NCBI GenBank assembly: GCA_964585305.1
Contig: CAZPDM010000048.1
Span: 1-33,545 of the forward strand
Direction of reading: 5' to 3'
DNA: 33,545 nt
Source of the DNA: CAZPDM01 sp964585305
Lineage (GTDB): Bacteria > Planctomycetota > Uabimicrobiia > Uabimicrobiales > JABWCH01
How positions within the stretch are numbered: position 1 is the first letter of the stretch; each line of letters opens with the position of its first letter. The position numbers were made by a program, and so were the translations under genes. This document shows positions 9,123 to 18,721 of the stretch, piece after piece. The notes under the pieces are model-generated. The model saw only the letters and a list, made by a program, of their open reading frames with translations, was not told the origin of the DNA and searched no databases.

Positions 9123-12100
9123 TTATTCTTTACTAAACATCGGGTCTTTGTTACGGAACAGTTCTTTTTCAAGAATATATTTCGGGAATCCACGAATAAT
9201 GTCTTTTTGATTCTTAGGCGTGATTCTCCAAATTACAGTTGTTCTTTGTTTAGGAGAAGTAACTTTAAATTCGGGGTGATCTTTGCCTTTAAATTCAGGA
9301 TGTTTAATAAATGGTATTGGTACTGCCAATTTAATTATATGTCCGGTGTTGTAGGTATATTGGAATAATTGCTTATCTCCAAACATATCCTTTTTATAAA
9401 AATCCACCATCTCTTTATTCCAACGGAATTTTGTTGTATTGGGGATTTGTTCGGAATATTCAAAGCATTTTTCCAAAAGTTCGACCATTGCTTTACCAGA
9501 AATCATATCTTGATCAACGGCTGTGCAGATTTGTTCGAGGTTTTTATATGGATAGAAATACATCATCGGCAAGGATTGCATATCCATATACAACATATCT
9601 ATATCATAGGTTTCAGCCAATGCTTCAAGTGTACGTTTATCTTGGCTTGGAGCTGGTTCCTGTTTCCATAAGAGAGTATGGTTGAAGAACAATTTTGGAG
9701 GAACTTTCTTTTCAACTGTGAAGGAGAAGGGGACTAAAATCGGGCCATTATCAAATTTGAACTTTACATCCCAATTAACAGATCCAGTTGGAATTTTTAC
9801 AGTGAATTCCTTGCTGCGAGCCAATTGGCGGAATGTATCGGGAGATACACGATACCCACTGACTTCATACAAAAGAACTGCGGCAGGATGAACTTTAAAA
9901 TCAATAATTGGCGGTCCGCCTTGGCCAGGTCTTGTTAATTCAACTTCTTGGCCTAAGCTATTTTCATAATAGAATTTAATACGAAGACGATTTTCTGTTT
10001 TAGGTGCTTTAGTTTCAGAAGAATTATGGATTTTAAACCAATCTTGGAATCCAGTAATGCCTTGAACAGTAACATAATTATAGTTACCACCGCCGCCGCT
10101 GGCCCAAGGTTCTTGCCAAACTTCTACAGTATAATCTGCGCCGGATGTTCCAATGAGTTGCATACTTTCTTTACGGAAGATAGGGATTTTAATAATCTTA
10201 TCGCTTTCAGGTTCATCACCATCTTTATTAAGACGCAAAGTTTTAAGATAGATTGTTTTGTGTTGCGGACATTGGTCAAAAATAAATTGATCGATGATAA
10301 AAGTAAAGTCAGCATACCAGCAACGTTCTACAGTTAATTGAGACATCATAGAACGTTCAACAAATCTCAATAACCCATCTTTTTCTTGTAAACCAACTGT
10401 ATCGCGATTTATATCAGCAGCACCACGAACTTTGTCTTTGATTTCTTGCCAATAGACACGACGAATTTCAACTGGAGTTACAAAATAATTGCGGAGTTGA
10501 GTTTGGATGGCATCGGAAAGTTTTCCAACTTCATTGATGTTTATTTTGCTATCTTCCCCAGCAATATCTTTAGTTACAGCAAGCATAGCAACCCAGAATT
10601 TGCTGCTAGGTTTGCGGAATTCATTAACACGTTGTTCCCAAAGAGAATATTTGAGAACACTGTTATAGAAGGTATTGGACATTGAAATTTTGGATTCAAG
10701 TTCAATGTCTTGTTTAGGGAAGGCATCAGGATAGGGATAAATTTCGCTTAAAATTTGAGTAATTTCTGGAACAATTTCAAATTTAGAAGGCACATTATAA
10801 TAGTATGCTTCGTGAAATTGTACAATAGCTTCGGTTTGTTTATTGAGTAAAAGTTTATCAAAAGGAATGGAATATTTTACTTGAATAAATCTTTCAGGTT
10901 CATCTACTAAAATTGGATATTGTCGGGTTGGTTGCAAAGTAATATCAATACTGAAATTTTGGTTCTTAAAAGATTTACCTTGTTCCAAAATATTGATAAG
11001 GTTCTTTAATTCCAGTTGGTGATCAAGTAAGGATTGTGCTTGAGCACTCCAGGCTAAAAGTAAAGCTTCGCGAGCAATTTCATAACCTTTTTTAATACCA
11101 ATTTCGTTTTTATTTTGAATATCATTGACAATTGTTTCTGTCAATGGATTTAAAATTTCAGGAGGAGTTTGCAGCATACGGAATCCAATTGATTCCAATG
11201 CCCATTTAACTGTTTCTGCCCATTTCTTATCTTCTACACAAGCCTTACCTTCATTGTGATGTTGTTTATGAATCAGGTAAATAGATGCGCAGGTATTTAA
11301 GAATTCCATAATCCGGGCCAGTTTTTTCATTTCAGAACGAGGATAATTGACAACAGAGATACTAAAAGTATTATTGGCTTCATCAAAAGTAACTTGCCAA
11401 TCTGTTTTTTCTGCAGGAAGACAAGAAACTGTTACATCCAAAACTTCTTCCTTATCTTTTACAGGATGATAGAAATAAATTTTGGTTTTTTCTTCTGCTT
11501 GACCAGGTTTTACTTTTAGACCAGGGACAATCTGATACATCTTGACCTTCCCAATTTCTTGAGATTCGATCTTGAAGTATTCTCGTTGATCTTTATCTTT
11601 CCCAAATTTTTGAATTTTCAGTTGGCTAGCTGGGTTATTAAGAGCCTTGATTCCAGGTGTTGATTGAGGAATATTAGCAAACCAGTCGCCATCTACAGTT
11701 TGATATAGAATATTTGCGAGATCTGGATTTTCTATACTAACATAGACTTCGCTAGAAACTTCGTTATATGGTTGTTCTCCGGCAAACATAATTGCTTGGT
11801 ATTTTGCAGCTCCCAATGGACCAACCACATTTGCTTTTTGTATCCAGTCTTTGGGTGTATAGCGGCTAATATCTTTAGCTGTAGCCAACTCTGGTATCCA
11901 TTGAACAACTTTTAAGGCTTCTTTTGATTTTGCAGTAATATCTAATATTGTAGTTTTCTTACCGCCACGTCGTTGCATAACAAGTTTTACATCTTCAATA
12001 TTTTTATCAGTAAGCAAAACAATATATAACTGGCTAGTTTCGCGAGCGATAGCATCTGTAAACCGGAATTCTTTTTTGCTTGCATCGATAGTTTCAAAGA

Positions 12101-14678
12101 AACTCGTTGCAGATTTCCCGTAATTTTCTTTCTTTGCAATAAAGTGGTAATCGCCACGCGCTTTTCTATCATAATCATTGATACTGCAAGTTTCGCCACT
12201 TACTGGATTATAAAAATGAACAGTATTTTTGGGATCGTTACGTAAAGTTAGTCCAAGACTAAACGCTCCAAATCCTTCTACACAAGGAATAGTGGGATTT
12301 TCTATCAAAGAGAAAGCTAATTCTCCAAGCTCGGGTAAATTAAATGGTTTAGGGTCTTCGCCCCACATACTTCTTTGGATTTTGATAGGATATGCTAGAC
12401 CGGTAACTTTATCACGAGTATTGTCCATCTTGTTAATTTCTGGAGCAAAACCAGCAGGACGTTCATTTTCGACTAAGAATTCCAATTCTTCTTCGGGATG
12501 GAATGTAATTGGAATGGATGCTGGTTTGGCAATCCCAGGTAATGCAATATGCAAGAACCCTCTTGCTTCATTACGTGGTAAGTCTTTGGAAACAACTTTA
12601 ATTGCGTTAGCACCTTTAGGAGGATTTGCAATTCGGTAATAAAGATCCTGGACAACATTATATTTAATTTCTTTTGATTTAGCAAATTCTTTAATATCTT
12701 TTGCTGCTTTTAATTCTTGTTTGAATGGAGCAATCTGTTCAGGAGATATATTTTTTTCAAGAAGTACATCTTCAATTTCTTTTCCAGGTGTATTGCGCCA
12801 AATTTGAACGATTTCATTGAGTTGTTCTTCTTTAAAAATTTTGGCCTTAGACATAAGTTGGGCTAAAAGATCATGGCGTTTAAACCAGAAAACATCAAGA
12901 TCTCGAATTTGTTTATACGCAGCACCTTTAGCAGATATTTGGCGAGGTTGTGAAGGCTCATCAGAGTATTGATCTTCTCCAGCAGGCTGTTCTTCTCCTG
13001 GTTCTGCAGTTCCTTCACTTTCGGTATATTCGTCTTCTGTTGGTTTGGCTGTAGGTGTTGTTCCAATAGATTTGCCACCTAATTTAGGGGCATTTTTCAA
13101 ACGACCATCATCAAACTCTTCAAAACGCATAGTCGCAATTGCTTTGGCAGAAGCATCAAGATAATGAATTTCCATCTTGACACCTTGGCGAGCATAGCTA
13201 AAAGTAAAGTAACTTTCTGTACTAACAGTTTTAAGCTCTTCAGTCTTATCTTTTTGTTTTGCGTCTGCTAAAATTCTAATTGTATCTGTACTAACTGTAC
13301 GACTTCCTCTTTCAGCACTTTGGAAAGAGATGGCTCCTGGCGTCATTTCCAAATTCCAGCTTGGTTTTTGGACAACTGTTTCTAAGTTAAGGAAAGGACG
13401 TTTGGCTCTGCGATCTGTTAATTTTGGAGTGAGAATAAATCTTTCGCGACCAAATTCAGAAAGTCCAACAATTCTAAAAGTTACATCATTTACATTTGTA
13501 TCAAATTTAATACGATTAGGTTTAGGCTCTTGAGTAATATCGTCATTTTTTAATGGAGCGGTATAATTTAATTGATATAAACGATCTAATGCTGTAGTAA
13601 TAGGAAGGCTAATAATGTTTTCTAAACGACCTGGCGCATGATATGTTCCAATGACTTGCAACATTGGCCCTTTTTTCTCTTTTTGACCAGGAAGATTAGC
13701 ATCTACAATAAGCCGAATTTCAGAAAGATTGATATTTGAAGTGCCAGATTTAAATGTAGTAAGCCCTGGTTCAATTTTAGTTTTTGTTAACCCATCATCG
13801 CTTACTTCATATAAGGCAATTTCTTCCAAAACAGGGCGATTGAGAGGAAGCAGTCCACTTACAAACATCAAGAAAGAGAAGATTGCAAAAACTAAAGCGG
13901 TCATTCCACTCACATAGCAGCCGCCATAAACAATCTTTTTCCAAGTTGGCACATCTTGTGCCAAGATTTCAAGATTGGTAAGCATGGCATTTAAGCTATT
14001 AGATTTCGCAACTTTTCGGAATATTCTAGCATCCCAACGTTGTTGAATTAGATTTCTGATAGCCAAAATTGATAACTGTTCAGAATTGTTGCCATCCATT
14101 TTTTCTTCTGGTGCTAAGCAGGAAATTCCAACAGCTATGTAACGTGCTCCAGTTTCTGAATCCGTAATTGTAAATGCTTCTTTACTAGGATATATATAAA
14201 AATCTGGGTATCCAAATAGTTTTTCTTCCCGCATTACCTTAATTGCTGCTACAATTGCTAACAACTCTCGCGCAAAATATTTGGTTTCTGCAAAAGGATT
14301 ATTAGGTTCGCGTTTAAAAGCTAAGTCAATTGGAAAATATTGTTTGGTATCCGGCAGTGATACTCTTAATGGTAATAATTGATTAGCAAGATTAGTATAA
14401 CTGGAAGAAGCGTTAAATACTCTAATATCTAAAATACGTTCCAGAGTATTTTCCCACAATGCTTTTTGGGTTAACACTCCTTCTTTTCTGTCCGCCGGTA
14501 CTTCATAAAATAGATCGTTGAGAGCTTCAATCCCTTGTTGACATATATCCAACTTTTTGGGAAGTTCGTTCAGCGCATTAACATCCACACGGCATTTGAA
14601 ATGGCCGGGAAATGTAAAACTGCCTTCTTTGAGCTGAACACCAGAGGACTCTGGAATAGTAGTATTTGTCGTAGGCAA
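9123..14678 (-). CDS. Giant single-pass membrane protein, first gene of the GTPase/ASKHA block; function unknown
   Basis: About 1851 aa from a TTG at 14678-14676, preceded at 7 nt by a strong AAGGAG. The frame stays open to another TTG at 14708, which has no ribosome-binding site. No ATG lies near the N-terminus. Residues 1-245 form a soluble region ending in a basic stretch (RWDARIFRKVAK). One hydrophobic segment spans about 249-277. After it come beta-rich sequence, an acidic Pro/Glu/Thr linker at about 538-575, and a helical pair at about 606-660 that weakly resembles an MshEN module. About 1190 further residues mix beta-rich and helical parts, and I recognise no domain in them. The positive-inside rule suggests N-in/C-out, which would put about 1570 residues outside the cytoplasm. 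There is no signal peptide. It heads the block with the GTPase and ASKHA genes and diverges from the dynamin gene, so it is likely the membrane platform of that system. Confidence 0.72.
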   Translation of the reverse strand: MPTTNTTIPESSGVQLKEGSFTFPGHFKCRVDVNALNELPKKLDICQQGIEALNDLFYEVPADRKEGVLTQKALWENTLERILDIRVFNASSSYTNLANQLLPLRVSLPDTKQYFPIDLAFKREPNNPFAETKYFARELLAIVAAIKVMREEKLFGYPDFYIYPSKEAFTITDSETGARYIAVGISCLAPEEKMDGNNSEQLSILAIRNLIQQRWDARIFRKVAKSNSLNAMLTNLEILAQDVPTWKKIVYGGCYVSGMTALVFAIFSFLMFVSGLLPLNRPVLEEIALYEVSDDGLTKTKIEPGLTTFKSGTSNINLSEIRLIVDANLPGQKEKKGPMLQVIGTYHAPGRLENIISLPITTALDRLYQLNYTAPLKNDDITQEPKPNRIKFDTNVNDVTFRIVGLSEFGRERFILTPKLTDRRAKRPFLNLETVVQKPSWNLEMTPGAISFQSAERGSRTVSTDTIRILADAKQKDKTEELKTVSTESYFTFSYARQGVKMEIHYLDASAKAIATMRFEEFDDGRLKNAPKLGGKSIGTTPTAKPTEDEYTESEGTAEPGEEQPAGEDQYSDEPSQPRQISAKGAAYKQIRDLDVFWFKRHDLLAQLMSKAKIFKEEQLNEIVQIWRNTPGKEIEDVLLEKNISPEQIAPFKQELKAAKDIKEFAKSKEIKYNVVQDLYYRIANPPKGANAIKVVSKDLPRNEARGFLHIALPGIAKPASIPITFHPEEELEFLVENERPAGFAPEINKMDNTRDKVTGLAYPIKIQRSMWGEDPKPFNLPELGELAFSLIENPTIPCVEGFGAFSLGLTLRNDPKNTVHFYNPVSGETCSINDYDRKARGDYHFIAKKENYGKSATSFFETIDASKKEFRFTDAIARETSQLYIVLLTDKNIEDVKLVMQRRGGKKTTILDITAKSKEALKVVQWIPELATAKDISRYTPKDWIQKANVVGPLGAAKYQAIMFAGEQPYNEVSSEVYVSIENPDLANILYQTVDGDWFANIPQSTPGIKALNNPASQLKIQKFGKDKDQREYFKIESQEIGKVKMYQIVPGLKVKPGQAEEKTKIYFYHPVKDKEEVLDVTVSCLPAEKTDWQVTFDEANNTFSISVVNYPRSEMKKLARIMEFLNTCASIYLIHKQHHNEGKACVEDKKWAETVKWALESIGFRMLQTPPEILNPLTETIVNDIQNKNEIGIKKGYEIAREALLLAWSAQAQSLLDHQLELKNLINILEQGKSFKNQNFSIDITLQPTRQYPILVDEPERFIQVKYSIPFDKLLLNKQTEAIVQFHEAYYYNVPSKFEIVPEITQILSEIYPYPDAFPKQDIELESKISMSNTFYNSVLKYSLWEQRVNEFRKPSSKFWVAMLAVTKDIAGEDSKININEVGKLSDAIQTQLRNYFVTPVEIRRVYWQEIKDKVRGAADINRDTVGLQEKDGLLRFVERSMMSQLTVERCWYADFTFIIDQFIFDQCPQHKTIYLKTLRLNKDGDEPESDKIIKIPIFRKESMQLIGTSGADYTVEVWQEPWASGGGGNYNYVTVQGITGFQDWFKIHNSSETKAPKTENRLRIKFYYENSLGQEVELTRPGQGGPPIIDFKVHPAAVLLYEVSGYRVSPDTFRQLARSKEFTVKIPTGSVNWDVKFKFDNGPILVPFSFTVEKKVPPKLFFNHTLLWKQEPAPSQDKRTLEALAETYDIDMLYMDMQSLPMMYFYPYKNLEQICTAVDQDMISGKAMVELLEKCFEYSEQIPNTTKFRWNKEMVDFYKKDMFGDKQLFQYTYNTGHIIKLAVPIPFIKHPEFKGKDHPEFKVTSPKQRTTVIWRITPKNQKDIIRGFPKYILEKELFRNKDPMFSKE

Positions 14679-14726
14679 CTTTACTCTCCTTGCATCAAAT
14701 CCCAGCAAAAGCTAGGATTGGTTAAT

Positions 14727-14756
14727 TTTGTACGTATTTAATAAAGCGTACGTTAA
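14727..14756 (-). promoter_or_regulatory. Candidate promoter of the giant-protein block
   Basis: On the minus strand TTAACG (14756-14751) and TACAAA (14732-14727) are 18 nt apart. Each matches the sigma-70 consensus at 4 of 6 positions. The predicted transcript would start near 14720, leaving about 40 nt before the TTG start and including the AAGGAG. The background is A/T-rich, so chance matches are common. Confidence 0.3.
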
Positions 14757-14792
14757 AACATTTCCAGAAATGAACTAGAAAAGTATTTTTAC

Positions 14793-14828
14793 CCAAATGA
14801 AATTTTTTATAGCCAAATAAAATTTTTT
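14793..14828. repeat. Two 16-bp direct repeats, 20-bp period
   Basis: CCAAATGAAATTTTTT (14793-14808) and CCAAATAAAATTTTTT (14813-14828) differ at one base and are offset by 20 bp, close to two helical turns. The position between two divergent genes makes a regulator-binding site possible, though A/T-rich sequence favours chance repeats. Confidence 0.45.
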
Positions 14829-15101
14829 GACGCTAATTCCCGATTTTTTTAAAATGGCTATATATTTTGAGTATTTGATACCAGAATACACCACTTTGAT
14901 TGTAAAGTCAAGGCAATTTTCTTATAATTTTCTTAGATATAAGAAAAAATGTTTTTACTTCAAGAAGATTGAATATTTTTAAGTGGTATTTTAGATAAAA
15001 AAGTATATTATAAGTATTTTAGAAAATTAAGCAGCATTTTTTTTCTTTTTTTTGTAAAATAATATTTCTATATGTTAAAAATAATTTAGGAACAAAGATT
15101 T

Positions 15102-18100
15102 ATGAATATAGATAATCTTCCAAATATGGAAACTTTGGGAATTACTTTGCAGAAAATTCAAGAATTATTTTACAAATTACCATCTCCAGACTATCTTTTA
15201 GGATTCCAGCAATGGATTAAGGATCGAAAGAACGATTGGGAAAAAACTGCCCTTCGTATTGGTATTGTTGGAATTACTTCTGCAGGTAAATCTACCTTTG
15301 TAAATGCGTTAGCTGGCGAAGATATTTTGCCACGTGGAGCGCAACCTACATCTGGTCTATTAGTTGTTTGTCGTCGGAATGATTTGAGAAAATTAAATGT
15401 ATTTTTTAAAGATAATAATCAAACTGAATATATTGGAGAAGATTGTAATCCTACTTGGGTAAAACGTTATGCTGATGAGCAAGAAAACCCTGGTAACGAA
15501 CAAAATGTTAGAGAAATACAGCTTTCTATTCCTACTTTAATGATCCCAGAACGATATGATTTAATTGACTCTCCAGGATTAGATGCCTTTGGCTTACAAG
15601 GCCATGAGGAATTAACTTTAAGAACTTTAGTTCCTATGGTCGATGTAGTTTTATTTTTAACAACAACAAAATCTACAAGCGATCGTGAAAATTTAAAAGC
15701 TCTGTCTAAAATCTGTAAAGAAGCAAAGCCTGTTATTGTTGTTCAAACTCATAAAGATTCTGTAGAGCCACGCTATGCTAAAGGCGGAAAAATCGTTGAA
15801 TCGGCAGAACAAGTCTTAGAAAAACATTTTCAACGGGTAAAACAACTTCTGGATCAGACTATTGTTTTAAAAGACACTCCTATTATCCAAGTATCTTCTA
15901 TACAGGCTTTACATACTCGTCTGGAAAATGCAGGAGTGGATCCAACTAATTTATCTTCTTGGCAAGAAAGTGGTTTTGCACAAATTACTCAAGTTCTTGT
16001 TGAACTTTATGAAAAACTTTCTCAAAATATTGCATACAAAAGACTTTTGATGATTTGCAAAGAAGTTCAACAGATGATGGAGCGAGTTCGAGCGGACTAT
16101 AATATGGCTCGTGGGCATTTTAAAGATGCAGAAGATTATAAAGAAGGCGAATTAGCAAGATTAGAAGAATTACAAAATAGTATTCCTACAGAAACAACAC
16201 CAGATTTTCCAGATGCAGCTGGTTTACAACAAAAAATTGTTGAGATTAAAGGATTTTTCTTGACCGAATTAGAAATGCGTGAAGATAATGATTTGGAAAA
16301 CTTAAGTGTAGAAGTCCGGGATCAAATTAAAACTATTGAAAATCATTTTTTTGAACAAGCTGATAAAATAGATGCTATGCTACAAAAAATCGCAACAGAA
16401 TTGGGACTTGATATTAGTACAGTTAAAGCCGATGAATACCAGCAACATCCTTCTTTACCAGAATTAAGACGATATGAAAAAATGATTAACGTAGAAATGA
16501 TTCAGGAAGTTGGTATGGTTGGTCGAGCAAAACGTCTGTTTGGTAAAATTATGAAGAAGGATTCTTGGGGATTCCGACAGAAAGAAGTGATTAAAACTTG
16601 CATCGATCGCGATATATTACGTGAAGATCTTATGGAATATTATAGCGTTTATCAACTTAAGTTGAGCAATTATCTCAAACGCTGGCAGCACCATTGGGTA
16701 AATACAGTTGCGGTAATCCTCTCTACTATTTCTCAACGACGTGATGATCTATATCAACAACCAGTTAAAGTTGATCCAGAACCATATAAACAATTTTTAA
16801 ATGAAGTTCGCCATTTAAGAGATTGGTTAGAAGAAAAGTTATCTGCTGCGGAAGAGGTTGAGGAAGAAGAGCAACAACCTGTAAAATTAGATTTTTCTTT
16901 ACAAGCTCCACCAAAATCTAATAAACAAAAACCTATAGCAAGCCTTGAAAAAATTGCTGAAGACAATCTTTCAAAAATGAAGTTAATCCAACCTATTTTA
17001 GATAGTTGCAGAATTCTTTATTTTAATCGGCGAACACATCGGTTTTGGCATATATGCAAACAACTTAACTCTATATTTCAAGAACAAAGTCCACAAAATA
17101 CTGTTGAAGAAGTAGCAGAAATCTCTGAACCTGCTGAATCAGCAAACGTTGAAGAAGTAGCAGAAATCTCTGAACCTGCTGAATCAGCAAACGTTGAAGA
17201 AGNNNNNNNNNNNNNNNNNNNNNNNNNNNNNNNNNNNNNNNNNNNNNNNNNNNNNNNNNNNNNNNNNNNNNNNNNNNNNNNNNNNNNNNNNNNNNNNNNN
17301 NNTAGCAGAAATCTCTGAACCTGCTAAATCAGCAAACGTTGAAGAAGTAGCAGAAATCTCTGAACCTGCTGAGGATGCTCCAGAAGAATCTATTGATATG
17401 AGTGAATTTGCTAATATAGGTCAAGCTATCAATACAAATCAAAATATGAGTTTTAATTTATCCTCGGAAAGTATTGAACTTAATGAACCTACGGAGCATG
17501 TAGAAGGAATTGATTTAAACTCCCCATCAGAAGGAATTGATTTAAGCGTGCCATCAGAAGGAATTGATTTAAGCGTGCCATCAGAAGGAATTGATTTAAG
17601 TGTACCATCAGAAGGACTCGATTTAAGTGTACCATCAGAAGGACTCGATTTAAGTGTACCATCAGAAGGACTCGATTTAAGTGTACNNNNNNNNNNNNNN
17701 NNNNNNNNNNNNNNNNNNNNNNNNNNNNNNNNNNNNNNNNNNNNNNNNNNNNNNNNNNNNNNNNNNNNNNNNNNNNNNNNNNNNNNAAAATATTCCTGCT
17801 GAAGTCGTAGAAAATATAGAAAATATTCCTGCTGAAGTCGTAGAAAATATAGAAAATATTCCTGCTGAAGTCGTGGAAAATATAGAAAATATTCCTGCTG
17901 AAGTCGTGGAAAATATAGAAAATATTCATTCTTCTTCTATCCAGTCAATCTCTCAAAAGAAAACATATAAAACAAATTGTATACGACCAAAAATTCTTAT
18001 TAGTACTCCATTTGCTTCAGAGTTAATGGATTATTTTACTCTGATTGGAGATCTTACTACTGTAGAAGAAAATATTCTTCAAACACACGCAATTTTCTAT

Positions 18101-18715
18101 AGTCTTCCTTCAGATATCATCCCCACAGAAACTTCAGTTCCAATAATTAAAATGAATCAATCAATGGAAACTTCTCGTGAAAATTGGTTTTTGCAGCATC
18201 ATTTGGTAACAATTTACCATGATGATCTTTTATTTAATGAAGCTGGTTTAGCATATTTTCAAAACTTAGCAGGACAAAGTGATGTTATCTTTCGTGTTAT
18301 TGATATTCATCAGATTGGACACGAGAGAAAGCGTTTAGATGAACTACCTGCTAAGGATATTTTGCAAAAACACAAAGCAAAAATTGGTTATTTGGCAATG
18401 GGTGCACAACAGCTTATTAAAAGTGAGCAAACTAGCGAAATATTCCGCTCCTATAGTTCTCTGCAACATCCTCCAGGATTAGGATTACGTCCTATTATTT
18501 TAGCAGACTGTGATGATTTTATGACGACTCTACTTTGGCTAGGTTGGGGTGTATCAAAAAGTCAGGCCGTAACACAAGAACTTGAAGCTATGGCAATTTT
18601 AAATAAAACCCAATCCCATTTTATCCATGGCAAAGAAAATTGGATTCGTAATCTTTTCCATGATGCGCGTGAAATCAAAGCAGAAGACTCCTTCTATCAA
18701 AGATTGAATGAATAG
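15102..18715 (+). CDS. Dynamin-like GTPase with acidic tandem-repeat linker (single gene broken by two scaffold gaps)
   Basis: The reading frame shifts by one base across each 100-N gap (17203-17302, 17687-17786), giving three apparent frames that I join as one gene: 100 N is a placeholder and any gap length divisible by 3 restores the frame. N-terminal GTPase motifs: G1 GITSAGKS at 57-64, G2 Thr83 in QPTSG, G3 DSPG at 156-159 and THKD at 216-219 in the G4 position, where N/TKxD is usual. A long helical stalk-like region follows (about 320-600), as in bacterial dynamins. Next comes an acidic linker of three repeat arrays (about 667 onward), then a C-terminal domain of about 260 aa starting near RPKILISTPFAS that I do not recognise. 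No signal peptide or clear membrane span was seen. The ATG has AGGA upstream. The gene diverges from the giant-protein block, which suggests a shared role in membrane remodelling. Confidence 0.82.
17103..17374 (+). repeat. Tandem repeat array A, 45-bp unit (15 aa, VEEVAEISEPAESAN), with gap
   Basis: Full units lie at 17103-17147 and 17148-17192. A 10-nt partial unit ends at the gap (17193-17202), and 35 nt of a unit resume after it (17303-17337), followed by a last degenerate unit from 17338. The 10 and 35 nt flanks add up to exactly one unit, so the true gap should be a multiple of 45 bp. The unit after the gap differs by one base (Glu to Lys). Confidence 0.9.
17203..17302. other. Scaffold gap 1 (100 N)
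   Basis: Exactly 100 Ns inside repeat array A. The round number and the in-phase flanks show a placeholder caused by unresolved repeats; the real length is unknown. Confidence 0.98.
17503..17686 (+). repeat. Tandem repeat array B, 27-bp unit (9 aa, EGI/LDLSVPS), running into gap 2
   Basis: Units start at 17503, 17530, 17557, 17584, 17611, 17638 and 17665 (the last cut at 17686). Variants change in blocks along the array: Ile with GCGTG, then Ile with GTGTA, then Leu with GTGTA, as expected for stepwise duplication. The number of units lost in the gap is unknown. Confidence 0.92.
17687..17786. other. Scaffold gap 2 (100 N)
   Basis: Exactly 100 Ns. The left flank ends inside array B and the right flank begins inside array C, so the junction between the two arrays is not resolved. 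Confidence 0.98.
17787..17920 (+). repeat. Tandem repeat array C, 33-bp unit (11 aa, NIPAEVVENIE)
   Basis: Four full units lie at 17789-17821, 17822-17854, 17855-17887 and 17888-17920, after the tail of another unit at the gap edge. The first two use GTA and the last two GTG for the second valine. It encodes an acidic segment and ends just before the C-terminal domain. Confidence 0.92.
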
Positions 18716-18721
18716 TTTTTT

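Larger units (their letters stand above)
14679..15101. other. 423-bp divergent intergenic region
   Basis: It separates the giant gene (minus) from the dynamin gene (plus) and must hold both promoters. It is very A/T-rich. Visible content: a candidate promoter for the giant gene (14727-14756) spanning a GTACG/CGTAC inverted repeat, a pair of 16-bp direct repeats (14793-14828), and an A/T-rich 10-bp inverted repeat (14917-14926 with 14938-14947). No gene or structured RNA was recognised. Confidence 0.6.

Noticed and set aside
9369..14741. Many open frames opposite to the giant gene (60-136 codons)
   Set aside because: They are antisense shadows with no ribosome-binding sites or recognisable motifs, inside one continuous coding frame.
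15052..15081. TTGTAA-18-TAAAAA with a TGn as promoter of the dynamin gene
   Set aside because: The predicted start would fall on the ribosome-binding site itself, and the tract is so A/T-rich that such matches are expected by chance.
17194..17802. A separate gene between the two gaps
   Set aside because: It exists only because 100-N placeholders shift the frame; its sequence continues the repeats of the dynamin gene.
17103..17920. Short regular repeats that could look like a CRISPR array
   Set aside because: The units are contiguous with no unique spacers, are multiples of 3 bp and continue the open reading frame, so they are coding tandem repeats.
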